From NCBI RefSeq assembly GCF_947495145.1, contig NZ_CANLXP010000003.1, positions 1 through 64,000 of the forward strand: 64,000 nucleotides of DNA. Reading direction: 5' to 3'. Positions within the stretch are counted from its first letter, which is position 1. The number at the start of each line of letters is the position of its first letter. Below, one piece after another: positions 26,757-35,669 of this stretch. Below the pieces are notes generated by a model. That model did not search any database and was not told the origin of the DNA. It was given only the letters and a program-made list of their open reading frames with translations. The stretch is from an uncultured Arthrobacter sp. (GTDB lineage Bacteria > Actinomycetota > Actinomycetes > Actinomycetales > Micrococcaceae). Position numbers and translations under genes: made by a program.

Positions 26757-27753
26757 AATCACCGCAAACGCGACAGCGATGAAGCGATGGTTGAGCAAGG
26801 CTGAAGAATCCCTCGGCAACCACAGCGACCGCCTCAACGCCATCAACATCTTCCCGGTGGCTGACGGCGACACCGGCACCAACCTCTATCTGACGGTCCG
26901 GGCAGCAGCGCAGGCGGCGGCAGACCTCGACTCCCATGATCTCGGTGAGGTGCTGAAAGTTGCCGGCCAGGCGGCCATGGAAGATGCCCGCGGTAATTCA
27001 GGCACCCTCTTCGCCGTCTTCCTGGCGGCAATAGCCGAGCCCCTCCATGGCGCATCCCGCCTGTCAGGGCCCTTGCTGGCAACTGCGTTGAACCGGGCGC
27101 AGATCCGCAGCTGGTCAGCGCTCAGCGATCCTGTACCCGGAACCATGCTCTCCGTGCTGGAGGCAACAGCCATTGGGGCCGCCACGGTAGACCAGGCGAA
27201 CGAGGGCGATGACAGTAACCATGCCCTCGCCATGACCCTGCAGGGCGCGGTGGAGGCTGCACTTGAGGCCGTTGTGCAGACGGAAAGCCAGTTGGGCGCA
27301 CTCACCGAAGCGAAAGTCGTGGATGCAGGCGGCGTGGGATTCCTGCTCATCATGGATGCACTCCGCGCCGCCTCGCTGGGTGAAGAGCTGCGGGACGAAC
27401 TGATCGACGGCCTGCATGGCTACGACGTCCAGGCACCTCATATCCACAACGGCATGCCCGCTGAAGGCGTCGAAGTGATGTGCACCATCAACCTCAGCCC
27501 CCTGGACGCTGCCACCCTCCGCCTCCACCTCGACGAGGTAGGCGATTCCGTCATCATGAGTGCGGTGACCGAAGTCGAGGAAGGCTACAGATGGCGCGTG
27601 CACGTCCACGTCCCCGAAGCCGCCCTCGCGCTCAAATTCATCGAGGAAGCCGGGCAGCCCAGCCACATTGCTGTCACCCAGCTCGCCGGGGCGGGAGCAG
27701 TCGTTCCCCAGGACCCGGGTTACTACTCTGATCAGGAGCGCTACGGGTCTTAG
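26746..27753 (+). CDS. DAK2/DhaL-domain protein (FakA-like, short form)
   Basis: A 335-residue protein whose N-terminal DhaL domain carries INIFPVADGDTGTNL (the Mg-ATP aspartates) and GNSGTLFAVFLAAIAE. A second small domain (EGVEVMCTINLS to HIAVTQLAG) matches the middle region of fatty-acid kinase FakA. The C-terminal FakA domain is absent, as FakA is about 550 residues. A likely TTG start at 26746 overlaps thiL; ATG at 26779 is the alternative. No DegV/FakB partner lies in the window. Between thiL and recG this is the standard actinobacterial neighbour. A role in phosphorylating protein-bound fatty acids is possible but unproven for short forms. Confidence 0.82.
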   Translation: MQTKITANATAMKRWLSKAEESLGNHSDRLNAINIFPVADGDTGTNLYLTVRAAAQAAADLDSHDLGEVLKVAGQAAMEDARGNSGTLFAVFLAAIAEPLHGASRLSGPLLATALNRAQIRSWSALSDPVPGTMLSVLEATAIGAATVDQANEGDDSNHALAMTLQGAVEAALEAVVQTESQLGALTEAKVVDAGGVGFLLIMDALRAASLGEELRDELIDGLHGYDVQAPHIHNGMPAEGVEVMCTINLSPLDAATLRLHLDEVGDSVIMSAVTEVEEGYRWRVHVHVPEAALALKFIEEAGQPSHIAVTQLAGAGAVVPQDPGYYSDQERYGS

Positions 27754-27859
27754 CTACGGTCCCGGCTTCCAACGGTACCGCCGCATTCTGGGCGCTAGGG
27801 TAGAAGCGGACGGGGCCACGGGCGCTCCCTACCTCACCAAAGGACGGAAGAACCGCACG

Positions 27860-29062
27860 ATGTCCGCTGTCACCTCAAAGGCGCCTGAACGAACTGCCCG
27901 AATCGGATTCGCCCTCATTGGCGTCCTGCTCATCGCAGTCAACCTTCGAGTGTCCTTCGTCAGCGTCGGCCCGGTTCTCGGGAACATCAGCAGCGACCTG
28001 CAGCTGTCCAGCGCTGCAGCGGGATTTCTCACGGGTCTTCCGCTCATCGCTTTCGCGGTTTTCTCCCCTGTGGCGCCGGCTGTCGCTTCCCGCCTGGGGC
28101 TCGATCGGGCGCTCTGGGTGTCCCTTCTCTTCCTCGCGTCGGGAATCGTGCTTCGTTCCCTGCCGGTGCCCGGCCTGATCTGGGTTGGCACCGCGCTTAT
28201 CGGGCTTGCCATCGCTTTCCTCAACGTACTTGTTCCGTCGCTGGTGAAGCGGGATTTCCCGACGAGAGTCAGTCAGGTCACCGGAAGCTACACGGCCACA
28301 CAAGCCGCCTTCGCCGCAATCGGGGCAGCCGTCGTCGTACCGGTGGCGCAGACCTCTCCGGCGGGTTGGCGGCTGGCCCTCGGTATCTGGGTGGGGCTGG
28401 CACTGGTTGCCATGGCGGTGCTCCTGCCGTGGCTGCGCCGCCGCGGGCCGGGATCCGCCGGTAGAACGGCGCCCAAGGTAACCTACCGGTCACCATGGTC
28501 ATCGGCGTTGGGCTGGCAAGTGACCCTGTTCATGGGACTGCAGTCAATTGCCTTCTACGTTTTGATGGCCTGGCTGCCGACCATCGAGCAAAGCCGCGGC
28601 GTTGAGGCGACGACGGCGGGTCTCCACCTCTCGGTATTCCTTCTTGTCAGCGTCTTCGCCAGCCTTGCAACCGGCGGAATCCTTCACCGGGGACCGGATC
28701 AGCGGCTCGTGGCCTTCGCAAGCAGCGCACTGACCTTCGCGACTTTCCTCGGTCTGGCGGTTGCACCGGACCTCACGTTGCTGTGGGTGCTCCTGGGGGC
28801 GGTCGGGTGCGGGAGCCTGATTGTGATCGCGCTGACGCTGTTCAGCCTGCGGACCATGAATTATCCGCAGGCCGCTGCCCTGTCCGGGATGGCGCAATCC
28901 GTGGGCTACGGCCTGGGCGCCGCCGGTCCGGTGCTCTTCGGCGGTCTATACGATCTGAGCGGCGACTGGACGCTTCCACTGCTCGTCTGCGCCGGAATCA
29001 TGGCGGTCCTGGCGATGATGGGGGTTCTTGCCGGACGAGACCGGGTGATCAGCGGCGCGTGA
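27860..29062 (+). CDS. MFS transporter (CynX/NimT type)
   Basis: A 400-residue major facilitator with 12 predicted transmembrane helices. LIAVNLRVSFVSVGPVLGNI at the N-terminus is characteristic of the CynX/NimT (cyanate/2-nitroimidazole) branch, and ASRLGLDRALW is the loop 2-3 motif. The chosen ATG at 27860 gives a normal cytosolic N-terminus; the longer frame upstream adds a non-membrane stretch that reads into the DAK gene. It converges with a MarR regulator that may control it. It belongs to a block inserted between the DAK gene and recG. Confidence 0.85.
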   Translation: MSAVTSKAPERTARIGFALIGVLLIAVNLRVSFVSVGPVLGNISSDLQLSSAAAGFLTGLPLIAFAVFSPVAPAVASRLGLDRALWVSLLFLASGIVLRSLPVPGLIWVGTALIGLAIAFLNVLVPSLVKRDFPTRVSQVTGSYTATQAAFAAIGAAVVVPVAQTSPAGWRLALGIWVGLALVAMAVLLPWLRRRGPGSAGRTAPKVTYRSPWSSALGWQVTLFMGLQSIAFYVLMAWLPTIEQSRGVEATTAGLHLSVFLLVSVFASLATGGILHRGPDQRLVAFASSALTFATFLGLAVAPDLTLLWVLLGAVGCGSLIVIALTLFSLRTMNYPQAAALSGMAQSVGYGLGAAGPVLFGGLYDLSGDWTLPLLVCAGIMAVLAMMGVLAGRDRVISGA

Positions 29063-29084
29063 GCGCCCGGATTGGAAGCGGACG

Positions 29085-29546
29085 CTAGGCCGGAATGGCC
29101 AGGTCCGGTCCGGGAGTTGCACCGCCGGCAAGCAGGTTGTCGCGGGTGGCATTGATCACGTTGATCAGCGCCGCACGGAGGTCTTCCTCCGCGTAGTCTG
29201 CTGCGCCAAGCGGTACGCCTTCTCCCTGCTGCACCTTTTCGAGGATGGCCTGACCGGCAGGGGTGAGGGCAACGAATGTTACCCGGCGGTCAGTCTCACT
29301 CTTCTGCCGCGTGACGAGTTCGCGGGCTTCCAGCCGCTCCAGGGCCTTGCCCACCGTCTGCGCCTGGACCCGGACGATCTGGGCAAGCTTCACCTGGCTC
29401 ATGGAACCGGCGGTAGCCAGCACTTTCAGGATGGTCACCCCGGAATGGGTAACCCCGATGCTGCGTAGCCGCTCGTTGTCACGGTTCTCATTGAGCCGGG
29501 CAGCAGTGCTCAGCAGCCGGCTTGTTGCCCAGTGCGAAGTATCCAT
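29085..29546 (-). CDS. MarR-family transcriptional regulator
   Basis: A 153-residue MarR-type winged-helix protein that acts as a dimer and usually responds to small aromatic ligands. The core helix-turn-helix is SMSQVKLAQIVRVQAQTVGKAL near residues 48-69. The wing follows with RQKSETDRRVTFVALTPAGQ, the family signature. Two identical 9-bp palindromes lie 23-51 bases upstream of its ATG, a good place for autoregulation. It converges with the MFS gene. Confidence 0.9.
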   Translation of the reverse strand: MDTSHWATSRLLSTAARLNENRDNERLRSIGVTHSGVTILKVLATAGSMSQVKLAQIVRVQAQTVGKALERLEARELVTRQKSETDRRVTFVALTPAGQAILEKVQQGEGVPLGAADYAEEDLRAALINVINATRDNLLAGGATPGPDLAIPA

Positions 29547-29568
29547 TCCTCAACCTTCCAACCCCATA

Positions 29569-29597
29569 GAGGTGCTGCACCTCACGTTGTGCTGCAC
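29569..29597. promoter_or_regulatory. Candidate MarR operator: two GTGCTGCAC palindromes
   Basis: GTGCTGCAC occurs at 29572-29580 and 29589-29597, 17 bases apart. Each copy is a perfect palindrome around a central T, and the first extends to GAGGTGCTGCACCTC (29569-29583). They lie immediately upstream of marR in its divergent region with the GAF-ANTAR gene. The spacing fits two MarR dimers on the DNA. Confidence 0.6.
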
Positions 29598-29740
29598 TCT
29601 CGAACTGAACCCGGTGGGACGGCACCGGCAGCGCCTGCCAGCGGCGGAGTACGAGTTCCGCCGGATAATGCAAAGGGCGCTTAGTGAAGTATCCTATGCC
29701 AAGAAACTTGATCTTTGAACCATCGGGAAAGGACGCACCT

Positions 29741-30538
29741 GTGGGCGAACTCGTCTCCTTCGAAGCTGAGGAGGAGATCGGCGTACCGAACCGAGGAGCC
29801 GGGCAACCGACCGCTTCCAGTGAAAGTTCGCTTCTTGAAGAGCTGCAGGATCTCATCCTGTCCACCTCTGATATGCAGGAGTTGCTCGGCGAACTCGCGG
29901 TGTTGTCGGCACGCAGCGTCAGCAGCAACAAGGGAAGCGTGCTTTGCGGGATAACCCTGCTGCGCCACCGCCGGGCCGCGACAGTAGCCTATAACTCCGA
30001 GACAGCGAAGGCCATGGACGAGCTCCAGTACGCCTTTCGGGAAGGCCCATGTCTTACCGCGGCCCGGGATCAGCGGACAATTGTCGTCGACGATTTCGAA
30101 TCCGACGGCAGATGGCCTGAGTACTCGGAAGCTGTGGCCGCGCACGGTCTCCGCTCAATTCTTTCCGCCCCTTTCACCATCGGGCACGGAGCGCAGGCCG
30201 CAATGAACCTGTATTCCTACCGCCCGAACTCCTTCACGGATGACGAGATAGCCTTCGCCGAGTCATTTGCACGGCAAGCCTCCAGGGGACTGCAGCTCGC
30301 ACTGCGTATGGCGCATTACAGCGAAGAAGCCGACAACCGCAGCCGAGCGATGGAATCGCGAACAGATATCGACGTGGCTGTTGGCATTGTCATGGCTCAG
30401 AACCGGTGCTCCCAGGCCGTGGCGTTCGAGATCCTGCAGCGCGCCTCAAGCACACGCAACGTCAAGCTGCGCATCATCGCGGCCGAGATCGTTCAACGGG
30501 TCGCCGGGACTCCGTCCGCGACTCACTATCAGGTCTAG
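29741..30538 (+). CDS. GAF and ANTAR domain protein (RNA-binding antiterminator)
   Basis: A 265-residue protein with an N-terminal GAF sensor (about residues 30-185, containing REGPCLTAARDQ and RSILSAPFTIG). A C-terminal ANTAR domain follows (about 195-260: RTDIDVAVGIVMAQNRCSQAVAF, then LRIIAAEIV). ANTAR domains bind tandem hexaloop hairpins in mRNA leaders to prevent termination. I start at GTG 29741, with GGAAAGGA 7 bases upstream, instead of an in-frame ATG at 29684. Such proteins are frequent in Arthrobacter and Mycobacterium. No target hairpin pair was recognised in the window. Confidence 0.85.
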   Translation: MGELVSFEAEEEIGVPNRGAGQPTASSESSLLEELQDLILSTSDMQELLGELAVLSARSVSSNKGSVLCGITLLRHRRAATVAYNSETAKAMDELQYAFREGPCLTAARDQRTIVVDDFESDGRWPEYSEAVAAHGLRSILSAPFTIGHGAQAAMNLYSYRPNSFTDDEIAFAESFARQASRGLQLALRMAHYSEEADNRSRAMESRTDIDVAVGIVMAQNRCSQAVAFEILQRASSTRNVKLRIIAAEIVQRVAGTPSATHYQV

Positions 30539-30621
30539 CAGGATCGTCAGAGCCCTCCGCTAAGCTCGCACTGTCATTTTGATGGTCCTGCGATGCGCAG
30601 GAAAAGTTTCAGGGAAGGTCT

Positions 30622-32838
30622 ATGGAGAACAGGCGCCCGCCCGAGCTGGCCGAACCCCTGCGCCTGAAAATGCTCAGCGAGAGGTCGAGGAAACTACTCC
30701 GGGAAAGCCTCGGAATTTACTCTGACGGCCAGCTTCTGAATCATTTTCCCCGCACGTATCTCGCTCCAGGAGAGCTGACGCGACTGTCGGAAGTCCCGCT
30801 CGGCGAAGAGATCACCCTGATCGCCCGGGTTCAGTCGGCAAATTCACGGTGGATGCGAACCCGCAAGGGGAAAGTACTGGATGTCGTCATCACCGACGAC
30901 GACGGCGCCGGCCGGCTCGGCACCATGCATCTCACCTTCTTCAACGGTCGTGGCGCTGAGCGGCGGCTCACTGCAGGAACCCGCGCCATTTTCTCGGGCA
31001 AGACCGGTAGCTATCGCGGAAAACTCACGCTTACCAACCCACGGTTCTCCCTTCTGGATGAGGACAACGGCGGGATGGAAGAGCATCTGCTGCCCACTCC
31101 CGTGTATCCGGCTTCCGAGCAGATCAGCAGTGAAATAATCAGGGGCTGCGTGTCGAAACTCCTCGACAGCCTTGTGCACTCACAGCTGAACGATCCCATA
31201 CCGGCGCATATCGCCCGCCGGGACAAGTACATGAACATCACGCAGGCCTACGAGATGATTCACAGGCCGGTCGAGGTTGAAGACGCCTATCGCGCGCAGC
31301 ATCGCTTCCGTTATCAGGAGGCACTGGTCCTGCAGACGGCACTGGCACGACGGCGGGCGGAGATCCTCGCGGAGGAAGCCACCGCGCGGCCCCAACACCG
31401 GCACGGATTGCTGGACCAGTTCGACGCATCGTTGCCCTTTGTGTTGACCTCGGGCCAACAAGCGGTCGGCGAACAGCTGGCCGTGGACCTCGCTGCCCCG
31501 CACCCCATGAACCGGCTGCTTCAGGGCGAGGTCGGATCCGGAAAGACGATCGTTGCGCTGCGTGCAATGCTTCAGGTGATCGACGCCGGGGGGCAGGCTG
31601 CCCTTCTGGCGCCGACTGAAGTGCTCGCAGCGCAGCACTACCAATCCATCACGCGGACCCTTGGCCCGCTGGCTGAGGGTGGAATGCTCGGCGGTGCCGT
31701 GGACGGCACGCGGGTGGTGCTTCTGACCGGCTCAATGACGACTGCTCAGCGGCGTGAAGCTCTGCTTGCGGCAGCCTCCGGGGATGCAGGCATAGTCATT
31801 GGAACCCACGCGTTGCTGTCCGAAAACGTCCAGTTTTACGACCTTGGACTGATCGTTGTGGATGAGCAGCACCGCTTCGGTGTTGAACAGCGGGACGCGC
31901 TGAGGGGCAAAGCGGCAGCGGCTCCCCACATGCTTGTCATGACCGCCACGCCAATTCCCAGAACAGTCGCCATGACGGTGTTCGGCGATCTGGACGTGTC
32001 TACACTGACGGAGCTGCCGGCCGGCCGGGCCCCAATCGCAACCCATGTGGTTGGGCTCTCCGAGAATCCGCGCTGGATCGATCGGGCGTGGGCACGGGCC
32101 AGAGAGGAAATCGACGCGGGCCGCCAGGTGTACATCGTGTGCCCCAAAATCGGGGACGCCCAGACGGAACCTGACAGTGCTGACGCGCTGGAACTTTACG
32201 AGGGGCCGCCCACGAACAAGCAGGAACTGACGAGTGTTGTCGAGCTGTTCGAGTCTTTGTCGGAGGTCCCCGCGCTTGCTGGAGTGAGCATGGGGCTCCT
32301 GCACGGGCGGCTGGATCCGGCGGAGAAAGCCGCCACAATGGCCGGGTTCAATGAGGGAAGTATCAGCCTCCTGATCTCCACTACCGTGATCGAGGTCGGC
32401 GTTGACGTCCCCAATGCAACGCTCATGGTGATCATGGACGCCGATCGTTTCGGCATCTCACAGCTGCACCAGCTCCGCGGTCGGATCGGGCGCGGCGGTC
32501 ACCAAGGTACGTGCCTGCTTGTTACCGACCTCGAACCGGAGCACCCGAGCAGGGAGCGCCTGGATGCTGTCGCATCGACTTCCGACGGCTTCGAGCTCTC
32601 CCAGAAAGATCTGGAATTGCGTCGGGAGGGCGACATCCTGGGCGCTTCACAGTCCGGTGGACGATCAGCGCTGCGCTTTCTCAAGGTGATCCAGCATGCC
32701 GGTGTCATCGAGAAGGCGCGGAAAGACGCCCAGGAACTGATCGACGCGGACCCTGATCTTGCAGAACACCCAGAACTCGCTGAAGCACTGGATCTCTACC
32801 TGAATGATGAGAAAGAAGCGTTTCTGGAGCGCGGATAG
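30622..32838 (+). CDS. recG: ATP-dependent DNA helicase RecG
   Basis: The 738-residue branch-migrating helicase for stalled forks and Holliday junctions. The N-terminal wedge/OB region (PRTYLAPGELTRL onwards) is followed by motif I GEVGSGKT near residue 303, DEQH (motif II) near residue 415 in VVDEQHRFGVEQR, TATPIPRT (motif III), and the helicase C half with STTVIEVGVDVPNA and QLRGRIGRG. The C-terminus FLERG is intact. It sits in the usual actinobacterial thiL-DAK-recG-rsmD-coaD spine, although separated from both neighbours here. Confidence 0.96.
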   Translation: MENRRPPELAEPLRLKMLSERSRKLLRESLGIYSDGQLLNHFPRTYLAPGELTRLSEVPLGEEITLIARVQSANSRWMRTRKGKVLDVVITDDDGAGRLGTMHLTFFNGRGAERRLTAGTRAIFSGKTGSYRGKLTLTNPRFSLLDEDNGGMEEHLLPTPVYPASEQISSEIIRGCVSKLLDSLVHSQLNDPIPAHIARRDKYMNITQAYEMIHRPVEVEDAYRAQHRFRYQEALVLQTALARRRAEILAEEATARPQHRHGLLDQFDASLPFVLTSGQQAVGEQLAVDLAAPHPMNRLLQGEVGSGKTIVALRAMLQVIDAGGQAALLAPTEVLAAQHYQSITRTLGPLAEGGMLGGAVDGTRVVLLTGSMTTAQRREALLAAASGDAGIVIGTHALLSENVQFYDLGLIVVDEQHRFGVEQRDALRGKAAAAPHMLVMTATPIPRTVAMTVFGDLDVSTLTELPAGRAPIATHVVGLSENPRWIDRAWARAREEIDAGRQVYIVCPKIGDAQTEPDSADALELYEGPPTNKQELTSVVELFESLSEVPALAGVSMGLLHGRLDPAEKAATMAGFNEGSISLLISTTVIEVGVDVPNATLMVIMDADRFGISQLHQLRGRIGRGGHQGTCLLVTDLEPEHPSRERLDAVASTSDGFELSQKDLELRREGDILGASQSGGRSALRFLKVIQHAGVIEKARKDAQELIDADPDLAEHPELAEALDLYLNDEKEAFLERG

Positions 32839-32854
32839 GGCAGGGCCGGCAAGG

Positions 32855-33238
32855 TCAGGAAGCCCGGGATGTCGTCTTCCGCGCTTTGGAGGCAGGCGTG
32901 AGGCGGAAACGCGACCGTTCGGACGCCGGTATCAGGGTGGCCCATTCAGGATGCCCGGCAAGGTACGCACGCACCGTGGGGCAAAAGGGCATCACCGCGA
33001 GCCGTCTCCGGTGCAGGTTTTCGAGTACGTTCCCCACGAAGTATTGGTCCAGGCGGGAGCGCTTGAAACGCTGTTCGATGATGGTGTGCAGTAGCCAGAT
33101 CTGGCCCTGGCGGGTCTCATATTGCAGATGCCCGATGTTGTCGCCGTCGACGTACAGTTCGAAACGACTCAGCTTCATGTTGTCGCGAACTGCCGTGCGC
33201 AGGTTCGTTGCGGAGGCGTTGGGGTAACGCAGGTCCAT
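32855..33238 (-). CDS. Small GNAT-like N-acetyltransferase (YjdJ/COG2388 type)
   Basis: A 127-residue protein resembling the short GNAT family of COG2388. It contains RFELYVDGDNIGHLQYETRQGQIWLLHTIIE and then the diagnostic AVMPFCPTVRAYLAGHPEW near residues 80-98, which aligns to the PLCPFVAAYI.RHPEY signature. Family members are about 95-110 residues, so the Arg/Lys/Ser-rich tail is an extension. The start ATG 33238 follows GGGAG by 5 bases. Convergent with recG. Substrate unknown. Confidence 0.75.
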   Translation of the reverse strand: MDLRYPNASATNLRTAVRDNMKLSRFELYVDGDNIGHLQYETRQGQIWLLHTIIEQRFKRSRLDQYFVGNVLENLHRRRLAVMPFCPTVRAYLAGHPEWATLIPASERSRFRLTPASKARKTTSRAS

Positions 33239-33335
33239 GTCAACTCCCACAGTCAAAAGTGCTGGTGAGGCTCACTGCTGAACCGTTCAGACAACTATAG
33301 CGACAATCAGTAGGCTGACAAAGTGTTCGCCGTTA

Positions 33336-33596
33336 TCAGGCAACGCCCGAACGTATCTGGCGGAGGGCGAGTTCGTCGCAAAGGGTCAGATACCGCTCCA
33401 TGGCCCTCAGGTCGGGCATCTTGGAATCCAGTTCGAGGAACAGGGCATCGGACAGCTCCAGAAGCCGGCTTTCCGGTGTCGAGGAAAGGTCGGAGGGGAA
33501 GCCGTCATCGATATCGGCTGATGTAGGCGGATCTACGGAAAAACCGCAGGTCAACGAATGATCCGGCTCAATAACTGAGCGCGACTGAGCGTCCAT
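33336..33596 (-). CDS. Hypothetical protein (86 aa)
   Basis: Not recognised. The ATG at 33596 is preceded by GGGAGTG; a longer in-frame start at 33695 is less likely. The N-terminal half is polar and unstructured-looking (DAQSRSVIEPDHSLTCGF). The C-terminal half is helical and acidic/leucine-rich (LLELSDALFLELDSKMPDLRAMERYLTLCDELALRQ). No membrane segment and only two cysteines. It lies between the GNAT gene and the divergent PRC-barrel gene. Confidence 0.45.
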   Translation of the reverse strand: MDAQSRSVIEPDHSLTCGFSVDPPTSADIDDGFPSDLSSTPESRLLELSDALFLELDSKMPDLRAMERYLTLCDELALRQIRSGVA

Positions 33597-33780
33597 AGGG
33601 TGGCACTCCCACAAGTAGGTATTACTGTGGCTCGCTGCTGAACCTGTTGTCAGTCTAACCGGCTCTCTCCGGGTAGCAACCCGGGACCGGTTCACATGCT
33701 TCCCGCTTGCAACTCGTCACTTCGCAGCCCACGTTGGGTGCAGCAAGTCGGGGTCGGACAGACTTCCATCCGGAAGTAAT

Positions 33781-33790
33781 AAGCATGCTT
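33781..33790. promoter_or_regulatory. AAGCATGCTT palindrome upstream of the PRC-barrel gene
   Basis: A perfect 10-bp palindrome 84 bases before the PRC-barrel start. Related sequences occur at 54897-54906 (before the YtxH gene) and 61234-61243 (oleA/smc region). It may be a site for a shared stress regulator. Confidence 0.35.
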
Positions 33791-33873
33791 CCCATTGGGG
33801 TCCTTTTGTGCATACTCTTATGCGACCGGATACTTCGGAAGAAGTCCTCTGCAATCAATCTCGAGGAGATGAC

Positions 33874-34773
33874 ATGATCACGCAGGAACACATTGACCGC
33901 ATCCTTGATGGCAATGGCAACGTTGTGGACCAGGATGGCAATAAGGTGGGGTCCGCGGGGCAGGTTTACGTGGATGACCACACAGGAGAGCCCAGCTGGG
34001 TCACCGTGAAGACAGGCCTCTTCGGCACGTCTGAATCCTTCGCTCCGCTGCAGGGCGCTTCCATGGACGGCGATGACGTGCGCATCGCCTACACCAAGGA
34101 CCAGGTCAAGGACGCGCCAAAGGTCGATCCAGACCAGAATCTGAGCGAAGCGGAAGAAGAGGAACTGTACCGCCATTACTCACTGAGCCGGCAAGGTGGC
34201 GGGTATGACGCCGCAGACCACGGCACCTACTCCGGCACCACAACCGGCTCCGATGATTTGGGCGATACCAGCCCGGGCATTGCCGGGGTGGGCGAGCGGG
34301 ATCGTTATGACGCTGATCGCGGCGATCGGGATCTGAGCGACACGGATCGCGGCGACCGTACCGTGGGACACGACACCTCCGGTCCCACAACGGATGACGC
34401 CATGACGCGTTCCGAGGAACGTCTGCACGTAGGAACTGAGAACCGCGAGACCGGCCGCGCACGCCTTCGCAAGTACGTTGTCACGGAGAACGTCACGAAG
34501 ACTGTGCCGGTGCAGCGTGAGGAAGTGCGTGTTGAGCGCGAGCCCATCACCGACGCCAACCGCGGCGACGCGCTGGATGGCCCGGCCATCAGCGAGGAAG
34601 AGCACGAGGTGACCCTTCACGAGGAACGCCCCGTCGTTGAAAAGGAAGCCGTGCCCGTGGAGCGCGTGCGTCTCGACAAGGAAACCGTCACGGATGAGCA
34701 AACGGTCAGCGAGGAAGTCCGCAAGGAAGAGATCGAGACTGACGGCACCGACGACACCCGTCGCGGAATCTGA
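33874..34773 (+). CDS. PRC-barrel and DUF2382 (YsnF/AvaK) stress-type protein
   Basis: A 299-residue cytosolic protein. Residues 1-100 form a PRC-barrel (ITQEHIDRILDGNGNVVDQDG, then VYVDDHTGEPSWVTVKTGLFG). A middle low-complexity stretch rich in Asp/Arg/Gly (DADRGDRDLSDTDRGDR) is followed by a DUF2382 domain at about 180-295, with repeated Glu/Val/Arg strands (VPVQREEVRVEREP, HEERPVVEKEAVPVERV). Such proteins are usually induced by stress and desiccation; function is not established. The start ATG has GAGGAG 5 bases upstream; an in-frame ATG at 33808 is rejected. A strong terminator follows. Confidence 0.85.
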   Translation: MITQEHIDRILDGNGNVVDQDGNKVGSAGQVYVDDHTGEPSWVTVKTGLFGTSESFAPLQGASMDGDDVRIAYTKDQVKDAPKVDPDQNLSEAEEEELYRHYSLSRQGGGYDAADHGTYSGTTTGSDDLGDTSPGIAGVGERDRYDADRGDRDLSDTDRGDRTVGHDTSGPTTDDAMTRSEERLHVGTENRETGRARLRKYVVTENVTKTVPVQREEVRVEREPITDANRGDALDGPAISEEEHEVTLHEERPVVEKEAVPVERVRLDKETVTDEQTVSEEVRKEEIETDGTDDTRRGI

Positions 34774-34836
34774 TCGAATCGGCGAGCCGGTCACCATAAA
34801 AACGGCCGGCGTCGTCGTTCACTTCGCACAGTAGTA

Positions 34837-34876
34837 GCTGGGCGTCCGGAGAATCTTCCGGGCGTCCAGCTTCTCT
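34837..34876 (+). terminator. Terminator after the PRC-barrel gene
   Basis: The 14-bp stem GCTGGGCGTCCGGA (34837-34850) / TCCGGGCGTCCAGC (34857-34870) has two G-T pairs and loop GAATCT. TTCTCT follows. It isolates the PRC-barrel gene from rsmD. Confidence 0.65.
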
Positions 34877-34961
34877 GTAAGCGGCCGCTCGAGATTCGTA
34901 CCGGCTGTGCCTCGTCCCGCTGTGCTGAAACGCTTTTGCCAGTGGTTTAGAGTGTTTTGTC

Positions 34962-35528
34962 ATGAGTCGAATCATCGCCGGCGTCGCAGGGGGAACTTCC
35001 CTGACCAGCGTCCCGGGCCAGGGGACGCGACCCACCACCGACCGCGTCAAGGAAGCTCTCTTTTCACGGCTTGACGCGTACAACATTCTGAATGGCGCGC
35101 ATGTGTTGGACCTGTTCGCCGGGTCCGGATCACTCGGCGTGGAGGCTGCGAGTCGTGGGGCATCAGCCGTTGACCTCGTGGAGTCCGCCGAAAAGGCCGC
35201 AGCCGCCTGCCGGGCCAACGCCGACGCAATGAACCGTGTTCTCGGATGGACCTGTGTTCGGGTGCACCGGTCGAAGGTGGAAACGTACCTGAACCGGGTC
35301 TCGGAAGACGCGCTGTGGGATGTGGTGCTCATGGACCCGCCCTATCCATTGGAGGATGCGGCGTTGATGACTGTCTTGTCGTCGCTTGCCCGGCATCTGG
35401 CGGAGGGCGCCGTCGTCGTACTGGAACGCTCATCGCGCTCAGTGGAACCGGTGTGGCCCGCCGGGATTGAGCGCTTCGCCGAGAAGAAGTACGGCGAGAC
35501 CCGGCTCTGGTTCCTTGAACCGGCCTAG
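34962..35528 (+). CDS. rsmD: 16S rRNA (guanine(966)-N(2))-methyltransferase
   Basis: A 188-residue SAM-dependent methyltransferase that modifies G966 of 16S rRNA. The N-terminus MSRIIAGVAGG and TRPTTDRVKEALFSRL are diagnostic. The SAM loop is VLDLFAGSGSLGVEA near residue 50, and the catalytic motif is VVLMDPPYPLE near residue 125. Normally followed directly by coaD; here coaD lies 12.6 kb away, after the ugd and glycosyltransferase block. Confidence 0.94.
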   Translation: MSRIIAGVAGGTSLTSVPGQGTRPTTDRVKEALFSRLDAYNILNGAHVLDLFAGSGSLGVEAASRGASAVDLVESAEKAAAACRANADAMNRVLGWTCVRVHRSKVETYLNRVSEDALWDVVLMDPPYPLEDAALMTVLSSLARHLAEGAVVVLERSSRSVEPVWPAGIERFAEKKYGETRLWFLEPA

Positions 35529-35571
35529 CGGCTCCGCCATGACTCCAAGGGCACAGAGCTGACCGCCCGAT

Positions 35572-35604
35572 CTCATCCAACTCTCATCTCTAGTTCATCT
35601 GCGC
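35572..35604 (+). promoter_or_regulatory. Three 11-bp-phased TCATC repeats (PHO-box-like) upstream of ugd
   Basis: CTCATC at 35572, CTCATC at 35583 and TTCATC at 35594 are exactly 11 bases apart. The unit GTTCATCTGCG (35593-35603) agrees at every position with the Streptomyces PHO-box unit as I recall it, G(G/T)TCAYYYR(G/C)G; the other two units agree in the TCAYYY core. TACGGT at 35620-35625, about 17 bases downstream, could be the -10, as in activator-dependent promoters. The ugd ATG lies 66 bases after the array. Confidence 0.55.
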
Positions 35605-35669
35605 CCCATGTGCCGTCCGTACGGTTTTCGTAAGACCACTGAAACGGGACACAGCAAGGGGAGTTCATC

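Noticed and set aside
34881-34893. Adjacent NotI and XhoI sites (GCGGCCGCTCGAG) that look like vector polylinker
   Set aside because: The flanking DNA is continuous chromosomal intergenic sequence with matching composition, and high-GC genomes contain such sites by chance. Another NotI site occurs at about 3602.
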